A stretch of 45,348 nucleotides of DNA from Paraburkholderia sp. (GCA_031286755.1 JAITTX010000529.1:1-45348), one strand, 5' to 3'. Numbered from the stretch's first letter, positions 35,279-44,330 are shown. Translations and numbers: made by a program. Notes: generated by a model not told the origin, from the letters alone.

Positions 35279-36649
35279 CTACATCGATTCGGCGGCCGCT
35301 TCTGGAGTCGGAACTGCCCTTTGCTCGCCGAAACGCGCGCGATAAAGTAGCGCCAACACTGTCGAGAATACGGCGGCAATCACGAACAGCAAGGAGGCCG
35401 CATAGAATAGCTGCGTGATCGGCAAATGCATCGACAGCAGCAGGCCACCAATGACCGGCCCCGAAACAGAACCGATCTTGCCTACCGATATCGCACTGCC
35501 CACCCCCGCCGAACGGAACGAGGTCGGATAGATCATGCCCGCTACCGCGTAGAGGCCATATTGCGCGCCCACCACGCAAAAGCCCGTCGCGAACACCGCA
35601 AGCATCAGCCAGGCTTGCGAGGTGCCGTGACCCAGCAACGCCACGACCGGGAAGCCAATCACGGGCAGTGAAATGATTGCGAGAACGCCGTGCTTGTCGA
35701 CGAACCGGCAGAGAATCAAGCCACCGATCACGCCCCCCACCGAGAACATCATCGTAATGAGCCCCGCCCCGCGCGGATCAATGCCCATCCCTTCCATCAG
35801 GATTGGCAACCAGTTCTGCAGGAAATAAAGCGCCATCGAATTCGCGATGAACACGACCCACAAAAGCGGAGTGATAGCGGCAAGCCCATCGGAAAAGATC
35901 AGTTTCAGGACAAAGCGCTGCTTCTCGCGCACTTCGCCGGGGACGAACTGTGCATCGGCGGGAATGTTCAGTTCAGGCCGCAGACGCGCCACAAGCCGGT
36001 GCAGCATCTGCGGGTCGCGCTTGCGAATCACGAGCAGCTTCGCGGACTCAGGCAGCGTGAAGACCAGCAGCACCGCGACGAGCAGCGAACCGGCCCCACC
36101 GACCGCGAACATCACCGGCCAGCCGTAACGATGCATTAGCGCGGACGACACCACGCCACCCGAACCTGCACCAATCGAAAAACCCGAGAACATCAGCGTG
36201 ACCCATGTAGCGCGCAGGCGCTTGGGCGCGTATTCGGCAACCAGCGCGACCGAGTTCGGCACCACCCCGCCCATCCCGATGCCGGCGAGAAAGCGCAGCA
36301 ACATAAGCTGTTGCAGTGAAGTCGCCCATACCGACGCGTAAGTCAATAGACCGAAGAAGACACTGCCGATGATGATCGCCTTTCTGCGGCCGAGCCGGTC
36401 TCCCAGATAACCGAAAATGAACGAGCCAATCAGCGTGCCGAGAAGGCCCGCGCCGAAAACGGGGCCGAAGCCGCTTCGCGCGACGTGCCAGTCCTTGATG
36501 ATGGCGGGCGCTGCGAACGACACCGCCGTTTGATCATAGCCGTCCATCAGCATAATCAGGAAACACCAGAACAGCAGGCCGACGGCGAACCGCCCAATCT
36601 TCTGCTCTTCTACCAGTGTCGCGATGTTGAAAGTCCGGTCTGCTTGCAT
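35279..36649 (-). CDS. MFS transporter, aromatic acid:H+ symporter (AAHS)-like
   Basis: A 456-residue carrier with about 12 hydrophobic segments. The TM1 motif MDGYDQTAVSFAAPAI carries the DGxD signature of AAHS transporters such as PcaK and BenK. The loop FGYLGDRLGRRKAIIIGS is the usual MFS motif. It should import an aromatic or related acid. It lies upstream of leuC on the same strand (126 bp gap) and close to the divergent porin/UbiX region. I infer it feeds the monooxygenase operon at 39044. The start at 36649 is chosen over 36781 because it aligns with the family. Confidence 0.9.
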   Translation of the reverse strand: MQADRTFNIATLVEEQKIGRFAVGLLFWCFLIMLMDGYDQTAVSFAAPAIIKDWHVARSGFGPVFGAGLLGTLIGSFIFGYLGDRLGRRKAIIIGSVFFGLLTYASVWATSLQQLMLLRFLAGIGMGGVVPNSVALVAEYAPKRLRATWVTLMFSGFSIGAGSGGVVSSALMHRYGWPVMFAVGGAGSLLVAVLLVFTLPESAKLLVIRKRDPQMLHRLVARLRPELNIPADAQFVPGEVREKQRFVLKLIFSDGLAAITPLLWVVFIANSMALYFLQNWLPILMEGMGIDPRGAGLITMMFSVGGVIGGLILCRFVDKHGVLAIISLPVIGFPVVALLGHGTSQAWLMLAVFATGFCVVGAQYGLYAVAGMIYPTSFRSAGVGSAISVGKIGSVSGPVIGGLLLSMHLPITQLFYAASLLFVIAAVFSTVLALLYRARFGEQRAVPTPEAAAESM

Positions 36650-36903
36650 GTAAGTCCCATTTACTCCGCGCAAACGAACGGGCCTCAGTGGCACGCCCGC
36701 TCGCACTTTTGCTCCTGAATATCCCTCATGGCGGCACCACGGCCGGAGCCACAATATAAAAGGTGACCCCGCGTGGCTCAATCAAAAAATTGCGATGAAG
36801 AGATCGAAATATGTGAACAATCCGCTTTACGTAAGCCGCCTGACGTTCTCTTTTGCTGCCTATTTACCCCCCGTTTCACCGCGCGTTAATCACCTCCACT
36901 TCG

Positions 36904-37992
36904 TCAGAACATATGATTGAGGCCGATGCGCGCGATCGTCTGGCTGCCAGTTGAGGAGGGCTGATAGCCGAATTGCGCGGCACGCGCGCCGGGACCCGAG
37001 GCGCGCTGCAGGCCCACGCCTGCGTACACCTGTGTGCTCTTCGAAAGGTAATCGGTCGCGAACAGGTTGTACTGGTTGATCACGAGCCCCTGAAACAATG
37101 AGTGGTCCCATGAAAGGCCAAGAATGTAAATCCCGTTGCCGGCCAGGTCGGTGTTCACGCCGGCCTGGTAGTTGTTCAGCGTTGTGGAGCCGTGGCTGTT
37201 CTCGAACTTGACGCCCGTGTACGTAACGTGCGGCGTGAATCTGCCGATCTTGAGCGACCCGCCTGCGGCGAGCGTGCTGTAACGGCTCGCGTTGAACAAC
37301 GTGCCCTGCTTCAACGGCTGGCCGAGCAGCGACGGCAGGCTGAAAGTGCCGAAGATATCCGCCGTGCGGTTATGGGACATCGTGTACGCAATGCCGAGTT
37401 TCACTGGCCCACGCGAATACTGGGCGCCGAAGCTGTACTGGCGGCCCGAGCTGAAATTCCCCGCCTGGTTGCCGAACGCGTTCATCACGCCGGCCTGGAA
37501 GCCGTGAAAGTTGATCGTCTCGTACTTCACGGAGTTGTTGAGAGCATGCGTGTTCGCGAGGCCGTCGAGGTTGCCGGGCGTATAGAAAGACGAGATACCC
37601 GGGATCGAATTGTTCAGCCGGCCAACGTACTGGTAGACGTAGTCGTTGATGTTGCCCAGGCTCAGCGAGCCCCAGCGATCATTCGAGAGGCCCACATACG
37701 CGTCGCGATTGAAGAAGCTGGTTGGGTTGATCTGCGCACCCGTGCTGGTCAGAAAACCGGACTCGAGCCGCGCGAACGCGGTGTTGCCGCCGCCCAGGTC
37801 TTCCTTGATCAACAGCCCCCAGCGGTCCGGCTGCCGCTTGCCGGACGAAACCTGAAACAACTGCTTGCCCTGCGTGTTCGAAACGAAGTCGACGCCGACG
37901 TCGATGCTGCCGTAGAGTGACACAGACGACTGCGCCCACACCGGGCCAGCCAGAATCGCGGCGCAACCGCCGACGAGCAAACGATTTCTCAA
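36904..37992 (-). CDS. Gram-negative general porin (OmpC-like, betaproteobacterial type)
   Basis: A 362-residue outer-membrane porin. A signal peptide ends at WAQ. SSVSLYGSIDVGVDFVSN starts the first strand, and the C-terminal ARIGLNHMF ends in the Phe needed for BAM recognition. The start is probably TTG at 37992, because GGAGA sits at the right distance and no in-frame ATG precedes it. Such porins often accompany aromatic catabolic clusters in Burkholderia and may admit the substrate. Confidence 0.92.
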   Translation of the reverse strand: MRNRLLVGGCAAILAGPVWAQSSVSLYGSIDVGVDFVSNTQGKQLFQVSSGKRQPDRWGLLIKEDLGGGNTAFARLESGFLTSTGAQINPTSFFNRDAYVGLSNDRWGSLSLGNINDYVYQYVGRLNNSIPGISSFYTPGNLDGLANTHALNNSVKYETINFHGFQAGVMNAFGNQAGNFSSGRQYSFGAQYSRGPVKLGIAYTMSHNRTADIFGTFSLPSLLGQPLKQGTLFNASRYSTLAAGGSLKIGRFTPHVTYTGVKFENSHGSTTLNNYQAGVNTDLAGNGIYILGLSWDHSLFQGLVINQYNLFATDYLSKSTQVYAGVGLQRASGPGARAAQFGYQPSSTGSQTIARIGLNHMF

Positions 37993-38289
37993 CGCAAGTC
38001 TCCAATTTTTTTATCGTTCACCAGCCGTTCCAGACGCTGGCTTCGTGCCTCGAGCTGTCTCCTCGGGCCGCTGTTCGACGCCCCGCAGTTCGACGCCGGA
38101 CAGAGTTTAGCGACTTCAATTTACGTTTTGAATCGCGAATTGTTTATCAACCGATAGAACATTTCGAATACTCCGCCAGGGTATTTACCCATGAGATCGA
38201 AAAAGCCTCATAACGCATCCGGAATAATTAATCGACGTGCTACCATCCGCGTCGTCAAGGATTAGTTACCGTTTAAACGGAGACCAGGA
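37993..38289. other. Intergenic region between the divergent porin and ubiX genes
   Basis: About 300 bp holding both divergent promoters. A GTTCGACGCC direct repeat lies near 38073-38100. The right half is AT-rich. The perfect 12-bp palindrome CCGTTTAAACGG at 38269-38280 is listed separately. No gene is recognised. Confidence 0.45.
38269..38280. promoter_or_regulatory. Perfect 12-bp palindrome just before the ubiX ribosome binding site
   Basis: CCGTTTAAACGG is a perfect inverted repeat that runs into the GGAGA of the ribosome binding site, 9 bp before the start codon. Its centre resembles the GTTTTAAAAC core of the palindrome at 38951-38972 in front of the monooxygenase operon. A regulator bound here would block initiation. 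Confidence 0.4.
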
Positions 38290-38868
38290 ATGCATTTCAG
38301 CGCAGTACCGCCCCGTCGCATGATCGTGGGCATCAGCGGCGCTTCGGGCGTCGTCTACGGTGTCCGGCTTCTGCAATTGCTCAGGCAACTCGACATCGAG
38401 TCGCATCTGGTGATGAGCCGTTCCGCGCAGGTCACGCTCGCACACGAGTCGACATACAGCGTGGCCGACGTGCGCGCACTGGCCACGGTCACTTATCCGA
38501 ACACGGATATCGGCGCGGCCATTTCAAGCGGATCATTCCCTGTTATGGGCATGATCGTCGCGCCATGTTCGATTCGCACGCTCTCGGAAATCGCCACAGG
38601 CGTGACAAGCGGCCTGCTCTCGCGCGCAGCCGACGTCACGCTCAAGGAGCGGCGCCGCCTCGTGCTGATGGTCCGTGAAACCCCTCTGCATCTGGGCCAT
38701 CTGCGCAGCATGACCAGCGTGACCGAGGCCGGCGCCATCGTCTATCCACCGGTGCCGGCATTCTACGCGAACCCGGAATCGCTGGACGAAATGGTCGATC
38801 ACACGCTCGGCCGCGTGCTCGACCTCTTCGGCATCGAGACCTCAGTCGTGCATCGCTGGGGCATGTAG
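38290..38868 (+). CDS. UbiX-family flavin prenyltransferase
   Basis: A 192-residue protein with the UbiX signature MIVGISGASGVVYGVRLLQLL, the SGSFPVMGMIVAPCSIRTLSEIATG stretch, and RRLVLMVRETPLHLGHL. UbiX joins dimethylallyl phosphate and FMN to make prenylated FMN, the cofactor of UbiD-type decarboxylases. No UbiD partner gene is in the window, so it may serve an unlinked decarboxylase. It lies between the porin and the monooxygenase operon, with a palindrome at its ribosome binding site. Confidence 0.92.
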   Translation: MHFSAVPPRRMIVGISGASGVVYGVRLLQLLRQLDIESHLVMSRSAQVTLAHESTYSVADVRALATVTYPNTDIGAAISSGSFPVMGMIVAPCSIRTLSEIATGVTSGLLSRAADVTLKERRRLVLMVRETPLHLGHLRSMTSVTEAGAIVYPPVPAFYANPESLDEMVDHTLGRVLDLFGIETSVVHRWGM

Positions 38869-38950
38869 ATTTAATTCGCGCATTAACAAAATTCCCTGAT
38901 AAGACGTTCGAATTCTTTTGCTTCTTTAGTGGAAGGCGTTCATTTACAGT

Positions 38951-38972
38951 GGTTCCGTTTTAAAACAGAACC
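38951..38972. promoter_or_regulatory. 22-bp near-perfect palindrome upstream of the monooxygenase operon
   Basis: GGTTC-C-GTTTT and AAAAC-A-GAACC form an inverted repeat with a single mismatched pair (20 of 22 bases symmetric). It ends 71 bp before the start codon at 39044. Its length and symmetry suit a dimeric repressor or activator. The bound protein is not identifiable; no regulator gene is adjacent. Confidence 0.6.
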
Positions 38973-38978
38973 CTATTT

Positions 38979-39010
38979 AGAAGATTTATCGATCGATTGA
39001 TAAATCTTCT
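38979..39010. promoter_or_regulatory. Perfect 12-8-12 inverted repeat just upstream of the monooxygenase operon
   Basis: AGAAGATTTATC (38979-38990) is perfectly complementary to GATAAATCTTCT (38999-39010), with spacer GATCGATT. It ends 33 bp before the start codon. It could be an operator or, if transcribed, a stable hairpin in the 5' leader. With the palindrome at 38951 it makes an unusually symmetric control region. Confidence 0.65.
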
Positions 39011-39043
39011 CGATAAGAGAAACGTCATTACCGAAGAGGTCGA

Positions 39044-40231
39044 ATGAAGATCGTCATTGCAGGGGCCGGCATCGGCGGCCTGACGGCTGGAGCCGCGCTG
39101 TTGAGAAAAGGCTTCGACGTCACCATCCTTGAACAGGCCAAGGCGCTTGGCGAAATCGGCGCTGGCGTGCAGTTGAGTCCGAACGCCACGCGCGTGCTCT
39201 ATCAGATCGGAGTCGGCGAACGTCTCGAAGGCCTCGCGTGCGAGCCGCCCGGCAAGCGCGTGCGCCTCTGGAACAGCGGCCAGACCTGGCCGCTGTTCGA
39301 TCTCGGCGCCGCTTCGCGCGAAGTGTATGGTTTCCCGTACCTGACCGTGCACCGCGCCGATCTCCACGAAGCCCTTGTCAATGCCGTGCGCGCGTTTCGC
39401 GCCGACGCCATCAAGCTCGACCACAAGGTCGAGTCGATCGTTCAGAAGAACGGGAAGGTCGAAGTGCAAACCGTCTCGGGGGCCATATTCGAAGCCGACC
39501 TGCTAATCGGTGCGGACGGCGTGCATTCACGCGTGCGCCGTGCCCTGTTCGGCGCGGATGAGCCTGTGTACTCGGGCGTCATGGCCTGGCGCGGCGTGAT
39601 AGACGCAAGCAAGCTGCCCGAGCATCTGCGCACGCCGTTCGGCACCAACTGGGTCGGCCCCGGTGCGCACGTGATCCACTATCCGCTGCGTGGCAACCAG
39701 CTCATCAACTTCGTGGGCGCAGTCGAGCGTGACGGCTGGCAAGTCGAATCCTGGTCGGAACGCGGCACCCTCGAAGAATGTCTCGCCGACTTCTCCGGCT
39801 GGCACGAGGACGTGCGCACGATGATCTCCGCGATTGACGTGCCGTACAAATGGGCACTCATGATCCGCGAACCGATGGCGCGCTGGAGTTCGGGCAACGC
39901 TACGCTGCTCGGCGACGCCTGCCACCCCACGCTGCCCTTCCTCGCTCAAGGCGCCGGCATGGCGCTTGAAGACGGCTATCTGATCGCGCGCTGCCTGGCG
40001 CGCTACCAGAGCGACCTGCCGCGCGCGCTCGAACGTTACGAGTCGCTGCGTCTCGAACGCACCGCGCGCATCGTGCGCGGCTCGGCGGCCAACACACAGC
40101 GCTTTCACAATCCCGCGCTCGCGCATGCCGAAGGCGCGGCCGAATACGTCGATCGCGAATGGAGCGAGGAACGGGTGAAGGAACGCTACAACTGGCTCTT
40201 CGAATACAACGTCGACGCCATCGAAGTCTAA
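39044..40231 (+). CDS. FAD-dependent aromatic monooxygenase (salicylate / 3-hydroxybenzoate hydroxylase-like)
   Basis: A 395-residue single-component flavoprotein hydroxylase. It has the ADP-binding motif IVIAGAGIGGLTAGAALL (residues 4-21), the DG motif LIGADGVHSRVRRALFG (about 150-166) and the GD motif ATLLGDACHPTLPFLAQGAGMALEDG (about 286-311). The C-terminal REWSEERVKERYNWLFEYNVDAIEV resembles salicylate and 3-hydroxybenzoate hydroxylases and some hydroxypyridine monooxygenases. It adds a hydroxyl group to an activated ring using NAD(P)H and O2. It heads the plus-strand catabolic operon. The precise ring substrate is unknown. Confidence 0.9.
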   Translation: MKIVIAGAGIGGLTAGAALLRKGFDVTILEQAKALGEIGAGVQLSPNATRVLYQIGVGERLEGLACEPPGKRVRLWNSGQTWPLFDLGAASREVYGFPYLTVHRADLHEALVNAVRAFRADAIKLDHKVESIVQKNGKVEVQTVSGAIFEADLLIGADGVHSRVRRALFGADEPVYSGVMAWRGVIDASKLPEHLRTPFGTNWVGPGAHVIHYPLRGNQLINFVGAVERDGWQVESWSERGTLEECLADFSGWHEDVRTMISAIDVPYKWALMIREPMARWSSGNATLLGDACHPTLPFLAQGAGMALEDGYLIARCLARYQSDLPRALERYESLRLERTARIVRGSAANTQRFHNPALAHAEGAAEYVDREWSEERVKERYNWLFEYNVDAIEV

Positions 40232-40271
40232 AGCGCGCGCATCCCCTACCCGCGCATCAAGGAGACACCGC

Positions 40272-40805
40272 ATGCCCGAATCCCTGCCGCCCGTGCTCGG
40301 CCTGCACCATTTCGCGTGGCGCTGCCGCAACGCTGAAGAAACGCGCCATTTCTACGAGGACATCCTCGGACTGCCGCTGGTTCATTTGATCCGGCTCGAC
40401 CGGGTGCCGAGCACCGGCGAATATTGCCCGTACGTGCACCTGTTCTTCGAGATGGCTGATGGCTCGAACATCGCGTTCTTCGATCTCGGCGATAACACCG
40501 CTGCGGAGCCCTCGCCGAACACGCCTGCGTGGGTCAATCACATCGCGCTACGCCTCGCCACGCTCGACGAACTCGAAACGATGAAGCAGCGTCTCGTCGA
40601 TCACGGCATCGAAGTGCTCGGCGTAACCGATCACCACTTCGTGCGCTCCATCTACTTCTTCGACCCCAACGGCTTCCGGCTGGAACTGACGGTTCCCGTC
40701 GCGCCGGCGCAAACGCTCGCGACGTACAGGAAGCAGGCGCGTCCAGCACTCGAAGCATGGACTGAAGAGCGCAAGAAAGCCGTTTCGGAGGCGCCGGCAG
40801 CATGA
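40272..40805 (+). CDS. VOC-family (glyoxalase/extradiol dioxygenase fold) metalloprotein
   Basis: A 177-residue protein with two VOC modules. Likely metal ligands are the His of LGLHHFAW, the Glu of HLFFEM, the His of VNHIALR and the Glu of FRLELTV, an arrangement seen in glyoxalases and type I extradiol enzymes. AAGGAGA precedes the ATG. Placed between a ring hydroxylase and a fumarylacetoacetase, it may be the ring-cleaving dioxygenase or an isomerase of the pathway. It overlaps the next gene by 4 bp (ATGA). Confidence 0.85.
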   Translation: MPESLPPVLGLHHFAWRCRNAEETRHFYEDILGLPLVHLIRLDRVPSTGEYCPYVHLFFEMADGSNIAFFDLGDNTAAEPSPNTPAWVNHIALRLATLDELETMKQRLVDHGIEVLGVTDHHFVRSIYFFDPNGFRLELTVPVAPAQTLATYRKQARPALEAWTEERKKAVSEAPAA

Positions 40806-42151
40806 GCGCACTCAATCCCACTCACGACCCGGCACGCAAAAGCTGGGTCGAATCGGCCAATCTTCACGACACTGACTTCCCGATCCAGAATCTGCCGTTC
40901 GGCACTTTCGAACGCGATGGCATCGTGCGCACGGGCGTCGCGATTGGGGAACACGTCGTGGACTTGCGCGAGCTGCTCGACAGCGGCCTGCTCACGCCGG
41001 GCAGCGATGCGGCGTTCGCGTGCGAAGCGGCCGATGGCACGCTCAATCGCCTGATGTCAATGCCGCCGCGCTATGCGAGCGCTTTGCGCGCCGCGCTCTC
41101 CGACCTGCTCAAGAGCGATGCGCCACAACGCGCACGCATGCAACAGCATGCCGGCGATCTACTGCCGCGCATCGACACGCTCGAACTGCGCTTGCCCTGC
41201 GAAGTCGGCGACTACACCGACTTTCTCACGTCGCTGCATCACACCGAACGGCACGGCCGTTACAAGGGGCTCGCCGATCCACTGCCGCCCGCGTTCAAGT
41301 CGCTGCCGATCGCGTATCACGGTCGCGCGTCGTCGCTATGCGTGAGCGGCGGTGAGGTACGCCGGCCGCACGGCCAGTATCGCGACTCGAACGGCCGGAT
41401 TGTGTTCGGGCCCGCGCCCGCGCTCGATTTCGAACTGGAATTGGCGGCGTGGATCGGCAAAGGCAACGCCCTGACGCAACCGATAGCCGTCGACGCCGCG
41501 CACGCGCACATCTTCGGGTACTCGCTGCTCAACGACTGGTCCGCAAAGAGCATCCAGTGGTTTGAACAGGTGCTCGGGCCGTTTCTCGGCAAGAGCTTTC
41601 ATTCGAGCCTGTCGCCGTGGATCGTTACATCGGAGGCGCTCGCGCCGTTCCGCAAAGCGCCCGTTGCGCGCGCGGAGAATGATCCGCCTCTCATGGCTCA
41701 TTTGCATGGTGCACGCGATCGACAGGAAGGCGGGCTCCATCTGGAGCTTTACGCGCACCTCTCGACACAACAACTGCGCGGCAGCAGCGCCGAAGCCGCG
41801 CGCATCACGCACACGCATCTGGATAATCTTTACTGGACGTTCGCGCAAATGGTCGCGCATCACACGAGCAACGGTTGCAATCTGCGTACCGGTGACTTGC
41901 TCGGCAGCGGCACGATTTCCGGCGCGGAGGATGCTGCGCGCGCTTGCATCACCGAGTTGACGAATGCGGGGCGCGACCCGTTGCGCTTGCCCAATGGCGA
42001 AACGCGCACTGCACTCGAGGATGGCGACGAAATCGTGCTGACCGCACGGGCGACGAAAGCCGGCGCGGTGTCTATCGGCTTCGGCGAGTGTCGCGGACGT
42101 ATCGCGCCGGCGCTCGTATTCGCCCCCCGCGAAGCGGAGGCTGCGGCATGA
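40802..42151 (+). CDS. fahA: Fumarylacetoacetase (long, two-domain FAH type)
   Basis: A 449-residue protein with the N-terminal SH3-like domain (about residues 1-120) and C-terminal FAH domain of true fumarylacetoacetases. Shorter bacterial FAH-family hydrolases lack the first domain. Metal ligands match those of the mouse enzyme: Asp in DYTDFLTS, two Glu in LDFELELAAWIG, and Asp in NDWSAKSIQ. The catalytic His after DYTDF is present. LGPFLGKSFHSSLSPWIV is highly typical. It hydrolyses the C-C bond of a fumarylacetoacetate-like beta-diketone. No homogentisate dioxygenase or maleylacetoacetate isomerase is in the window, so the substrate may differ. Confidence 0.92.
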   Translation: MSALNPTHDPARKSWVESANLHDTDFPIQNLPFGTFERDGIVRTGVAIGEHVVDLRELLDSGLLTPGSDAAFACEAADGTLNRLMSMPPRYASALRAALSDLLKSDAPQRARMQQHAGDLLPRIDTLELRLPCEVGDYTDFLTSLHHTERHGRYKGLADPLPPAFKSLPIAYHGRASSLCVSGGEVRRPHGQYRDSNGRIVFGPAPALDFELELAAWIGKGNALTQPIAVDAAHAHIFGYSLLNDWSAKSIQWFEQVLGPFLGKSFHSSLSPWIVTSEALAPFRKAPVARAENDPPLMAHLHGARDRQEGGLHLELYAHLSTQQLRGSSAEAARITHTHLDNLYWTFAQMVAHHTSNGCNLRTGDLLGSGTISGAEDAARACITELTNAGRDPLRLPNGETRTALEDGDEIVLTARATKAGAVSIGFGECRGRIAPALVFAPREAEAAA

Positions 42152-42915
42152 CGCAAGCGCTCAACGGGTACGTAGAAGTCGGTCACGGTCCGCGCAAAGT
42201 GCTTGCGATGAACGGCTGGTTCGGCAGCGCCGACGACTGGCGCGGGCTCGTCCCCGCGCTCGACACCGACACGTTCACTTATGTGTTCTTCGACTATCGC
42301 GGCTATGGCCGTTCGCGCGACCGCGATGGGGCATTTACGTTCGAAGAAGCGGCGCAGGACGTGCTCGCTCTCGCCGATCACCTCGGCTGGGACAAGTTCA
42401 GCCTGATCGGGCATTCCATGGGCGGCGTAGCCATGCAACGCGTGATGCTCGCTGCGCCCGAACGTATTGAGCGCATGGCCGGCGTGTGCGCCGTGCCCGC
42501 GTGCGGCTCGCGCATGGACGAGACTCGTCTCGCCGCGTTTCGCGCCACCGTGGACGACATCGAGCGGCGTGCGGCGATTATCGCGTTTTCGACCGGCAAT
42601 CGCCTCGCGCCCTGCTGGAGTGCGCATATGGCTCACGAGTCGCAACGTCTCTCGCGCTCCGAAGCCTTCGCGGGTTATCTGCCGAACTGGGCCGCGAACG
42701 ACTTCTCGGCGCAAGTCGAGGGAAACGCCACACCGGTGAAGCTCTTCATTGGCGAACACGACCCCACCATCACCGCGGATCTCATGAGCCGCACCTGGCT
42801 CGCGTGGTATCCGCAAGCAACGCTCGAGACCCTCGCGAATGCGGGGCACTACCCGATGTACGAGGTTCCGGTCGCGCTCGCGACGGCACTCGAAAACTGG
42901 CTGAAAGAAGCCTGA
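42148..42915 (+). CDS. Alpha/beta-hydrolase
   Basis: A 255-residue alpha/beta-hydrolase. The nucleophile elbow is GHSMGG (Ser near 89), the acid is probably the Asp of GEHDPTIT, and the His is in ANAGHYPMYE. The oxyanion region NGWFGSADDW follows the first strand. Its start overlaps the fahA stop (ATGA). In aromatic pathways such enzymes cleave meta-cleavage products, enol-lactones or N-formyl amides. The N-formylmaleamate deformylase NicD of nicotinate degradation is one member, but I cannot assign that role here. Confidence 0.88.
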   Translation: MTQALNGYVEVGHGPRKVLAMNGWFGSADDWRGLVPALDTDTFTYVFFDYRGYGRSRDRDGAFTFEEAAQDVLALADHLGWDKFSLIGHSMGGVAMQRVMLAAPERIERMAGVCAVPACGSRMDETRLAAFRATVDDIERRAAIIAFSTGNRLAPCWSAHMAHESQRLSRSEAFAGYLPNWAANDFSAQVEGNATPVKLFIGEHDPTITADLMSRTWLAWYPQATLETLANAGHYPMYEVPVALATALENWLKEA

Positions 42916-42964
42916 AGAACGCCGTTCGCGCCGCACCCGGGCGCGAACGGCGCCAGGAGACGAC

Positions 42965-43783
42965 ATGTACGAGACTAGCTATCATCGGGCTGCATCGCTC
43001 GAAGACGCGCTCGCGTGGCTGCGCGAGCATGAGGACGCCCGCCCGCTCTCGGGCGGCATGACGCTGATCCCCACGCTCAAGCAACGACTCGCCGCACCTT
43101 CACATCTGATCGATCTCACGCGCATTGAGGCGATGCGCGGCATGAGCGTGGAAGGCGGTGTGCTACGCGTGGGCGCACTCACGAAGCACGCGGAAGTCGC
43201 GGCTTCGCCCGTGGTCGCCGCGGCAATTCCTGCGCTCGCGCAACTCGCCAACGTAATCGCCGATCCGCAGGTACGCAATCGCGGGACCATGGGCGGCTCT
43301 GTCGCGAACAACGACCCCGCCGCCGACTACCCGAGCGCCGTGCTCGCGCTGAATGCGCAAGTCATCACCTCGCAACGGCGCATCGCAGCCGATGACTACT
43401 TCGTCGATACCTTCGAAACGGCGCTCGAACCGGACGAACTCGTGGTCGGATTTGAATTTCCAATCCCCCAGCGCGCCGCCTATGCGAAGTTCCGCCAACC
43501 CGCTTCGGGCTATGCCGTGGTCGGCGTGTTCATTGCGCAGTTCGCCGATGCGATTCGCGTGGCGGTAACGGGCGCGGGCGCGTCCGTGTTCCGCTGGCTC
43601 GACGCCGAAGCTGCGCTTGCCAGCGACCTCTCGGAAGCCGCACTGGCGGACATCAAGGTCGACCAGGCGGCACTGCCTGAGGACGACAACGGGTCGGCCG
43701 CCTATCGCGCGCATTTAATCGAAACCTACACGCGTCGCTCGTTGCAGGCGCTGCTGGCGCAGCCGCTGCGCCAGCCCGCTTAA
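42965..43783 (+). CDS. FAD-binding medium subunit of a molybdenum hydroxylase (CoxM-like)
   Basis: A 272-residue FAD subunit of the xanthine oxidase / CO dehydrogenase type. The FAD motifs LSGGMTLIPTLKQRLA (about residues 29-44) and NRGTMGGSVANNDPAADYPSAVLAL (about 103-127) are clear, and YASYHR-like N-terminus YETSYHRAASLEDAL is typical. It passes electrons from the iron-sulfur subunit to an acceptor. AGGAGA precedes the ATG. It is followed by CoxG-, CoxS- and CoxL-like genes. Confidence 0.92.
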   Translation: MYETSYHRAASLEDALAWLREHEDARPLSGGMTLIPTLKQRLAAPSHLIDLTRIEAMRGMSVEGGVLRVGALTKHAEVAASPVVAAAIPALAQLANVIADPQVRNRGTMGGSVANNDPAADYPSAVLALNAQVITSQRRIAADDYFVDTFETALEPDELVVGFEFPIPQRAAYAKFRQPASGYAVVGVFIAQFADAIRVAVTGAGASVFRWLDAEAALASDLSEAALADIKVDQAALPEDDNGSAAYRAHLIETYTRRSLQALLAQPLRQPA

Positions 43784-43815
43784 CCCTGCTTTAACCGTTT
43801 TCAGGAGACACAAGA

Positions 43816-44289
43816 ATGGAGTTCACCGGATCGCAGACGATCGCCGCCACGCGCGAGCAGGTATGGGAAGGCTTGAACGACCCTGTGGTGCTGCAGGCGT
43901 GCGTGCCGGGCTGCGAAGAATTTATCGGCGAAAGCGACGATGAGTACAAAGCCGTCGTGGTCGCGAAAGTGGGCCCCGTGAAGGCACGCTTCAAAGGCAC
44001 GCTCGTCATTTCGGATCGGGACGGCCCTAACGGCTACAAGATCCTGGGTCAGGGCGAAGGTGGCATTGCCGGCTTCGGCAAGATGACCGCGACGGTCACG
44101 CTCACGGACGCCGAAGCCGGCGGCACGCAGCTTACTTATGTGGCCGACGCCCAGGTGGGCGGCAAGCTCGCGCAGATCGGCTCGCGCCTCGTCACGTCGG
44201 TCGCGAACAAGCTCGCGGCGGAGTTCTTCACGCGCTTCAACGCGACGATGAGCGCGCCCGCAAACGCCGACGCCATCGCTGCGAAGTAA
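43816..44289 (+). CDS. CoxG-family SRPBCC protein
   Basis: A 157-residue protein of the CO dehydrogenase subunit G family: MEFTGSQTIAATREQVWEGLNDPVVLQACVPGCEEF and GKMTATVTLTDAEAGGTQLTYVADAQVGGKLAQIGSRLV. CoxG-like proteins associate with molybdenum hydroxylase systems, in some cases helping recruit or tether the enzyme to the membrane. A CAGGAGA ribosome binding site is present. Its position between the M and S subunits marks the operon as CoxMGSL-like rather than xanthine dehydrogenase proper. Confidence 0.9.
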   Translation: MEFTGSQTIAATREQVWEGLNDPVVLQACVPGCEEFIGESDDEYKAVVVAKVGPVKARFKGTLVISDRDGPNGYKILGQGEGGIAGFGKMTATVTLTDAEAGGTQLTYVADAQVGGKLAQIGSRLVTSVANKLAAEFFTRFNATMSAPANADAIAAK

Positions 44290-44330
44290 GCGCGCGGTCA
44301 GGCGATCGAACCAGCAACAAAAGGTGAATC

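Noticed and set aside
40802..42151. Assigning the operon to the homogentisate pathway from the fumarylacetoacetase alone
   Set aside because: Homogentisate 1,2-dioxygenase and maleylacetoacetate isomerase are absent from the window, and the neighbouring molybdenum hydroxylase does not belong to that pathway.
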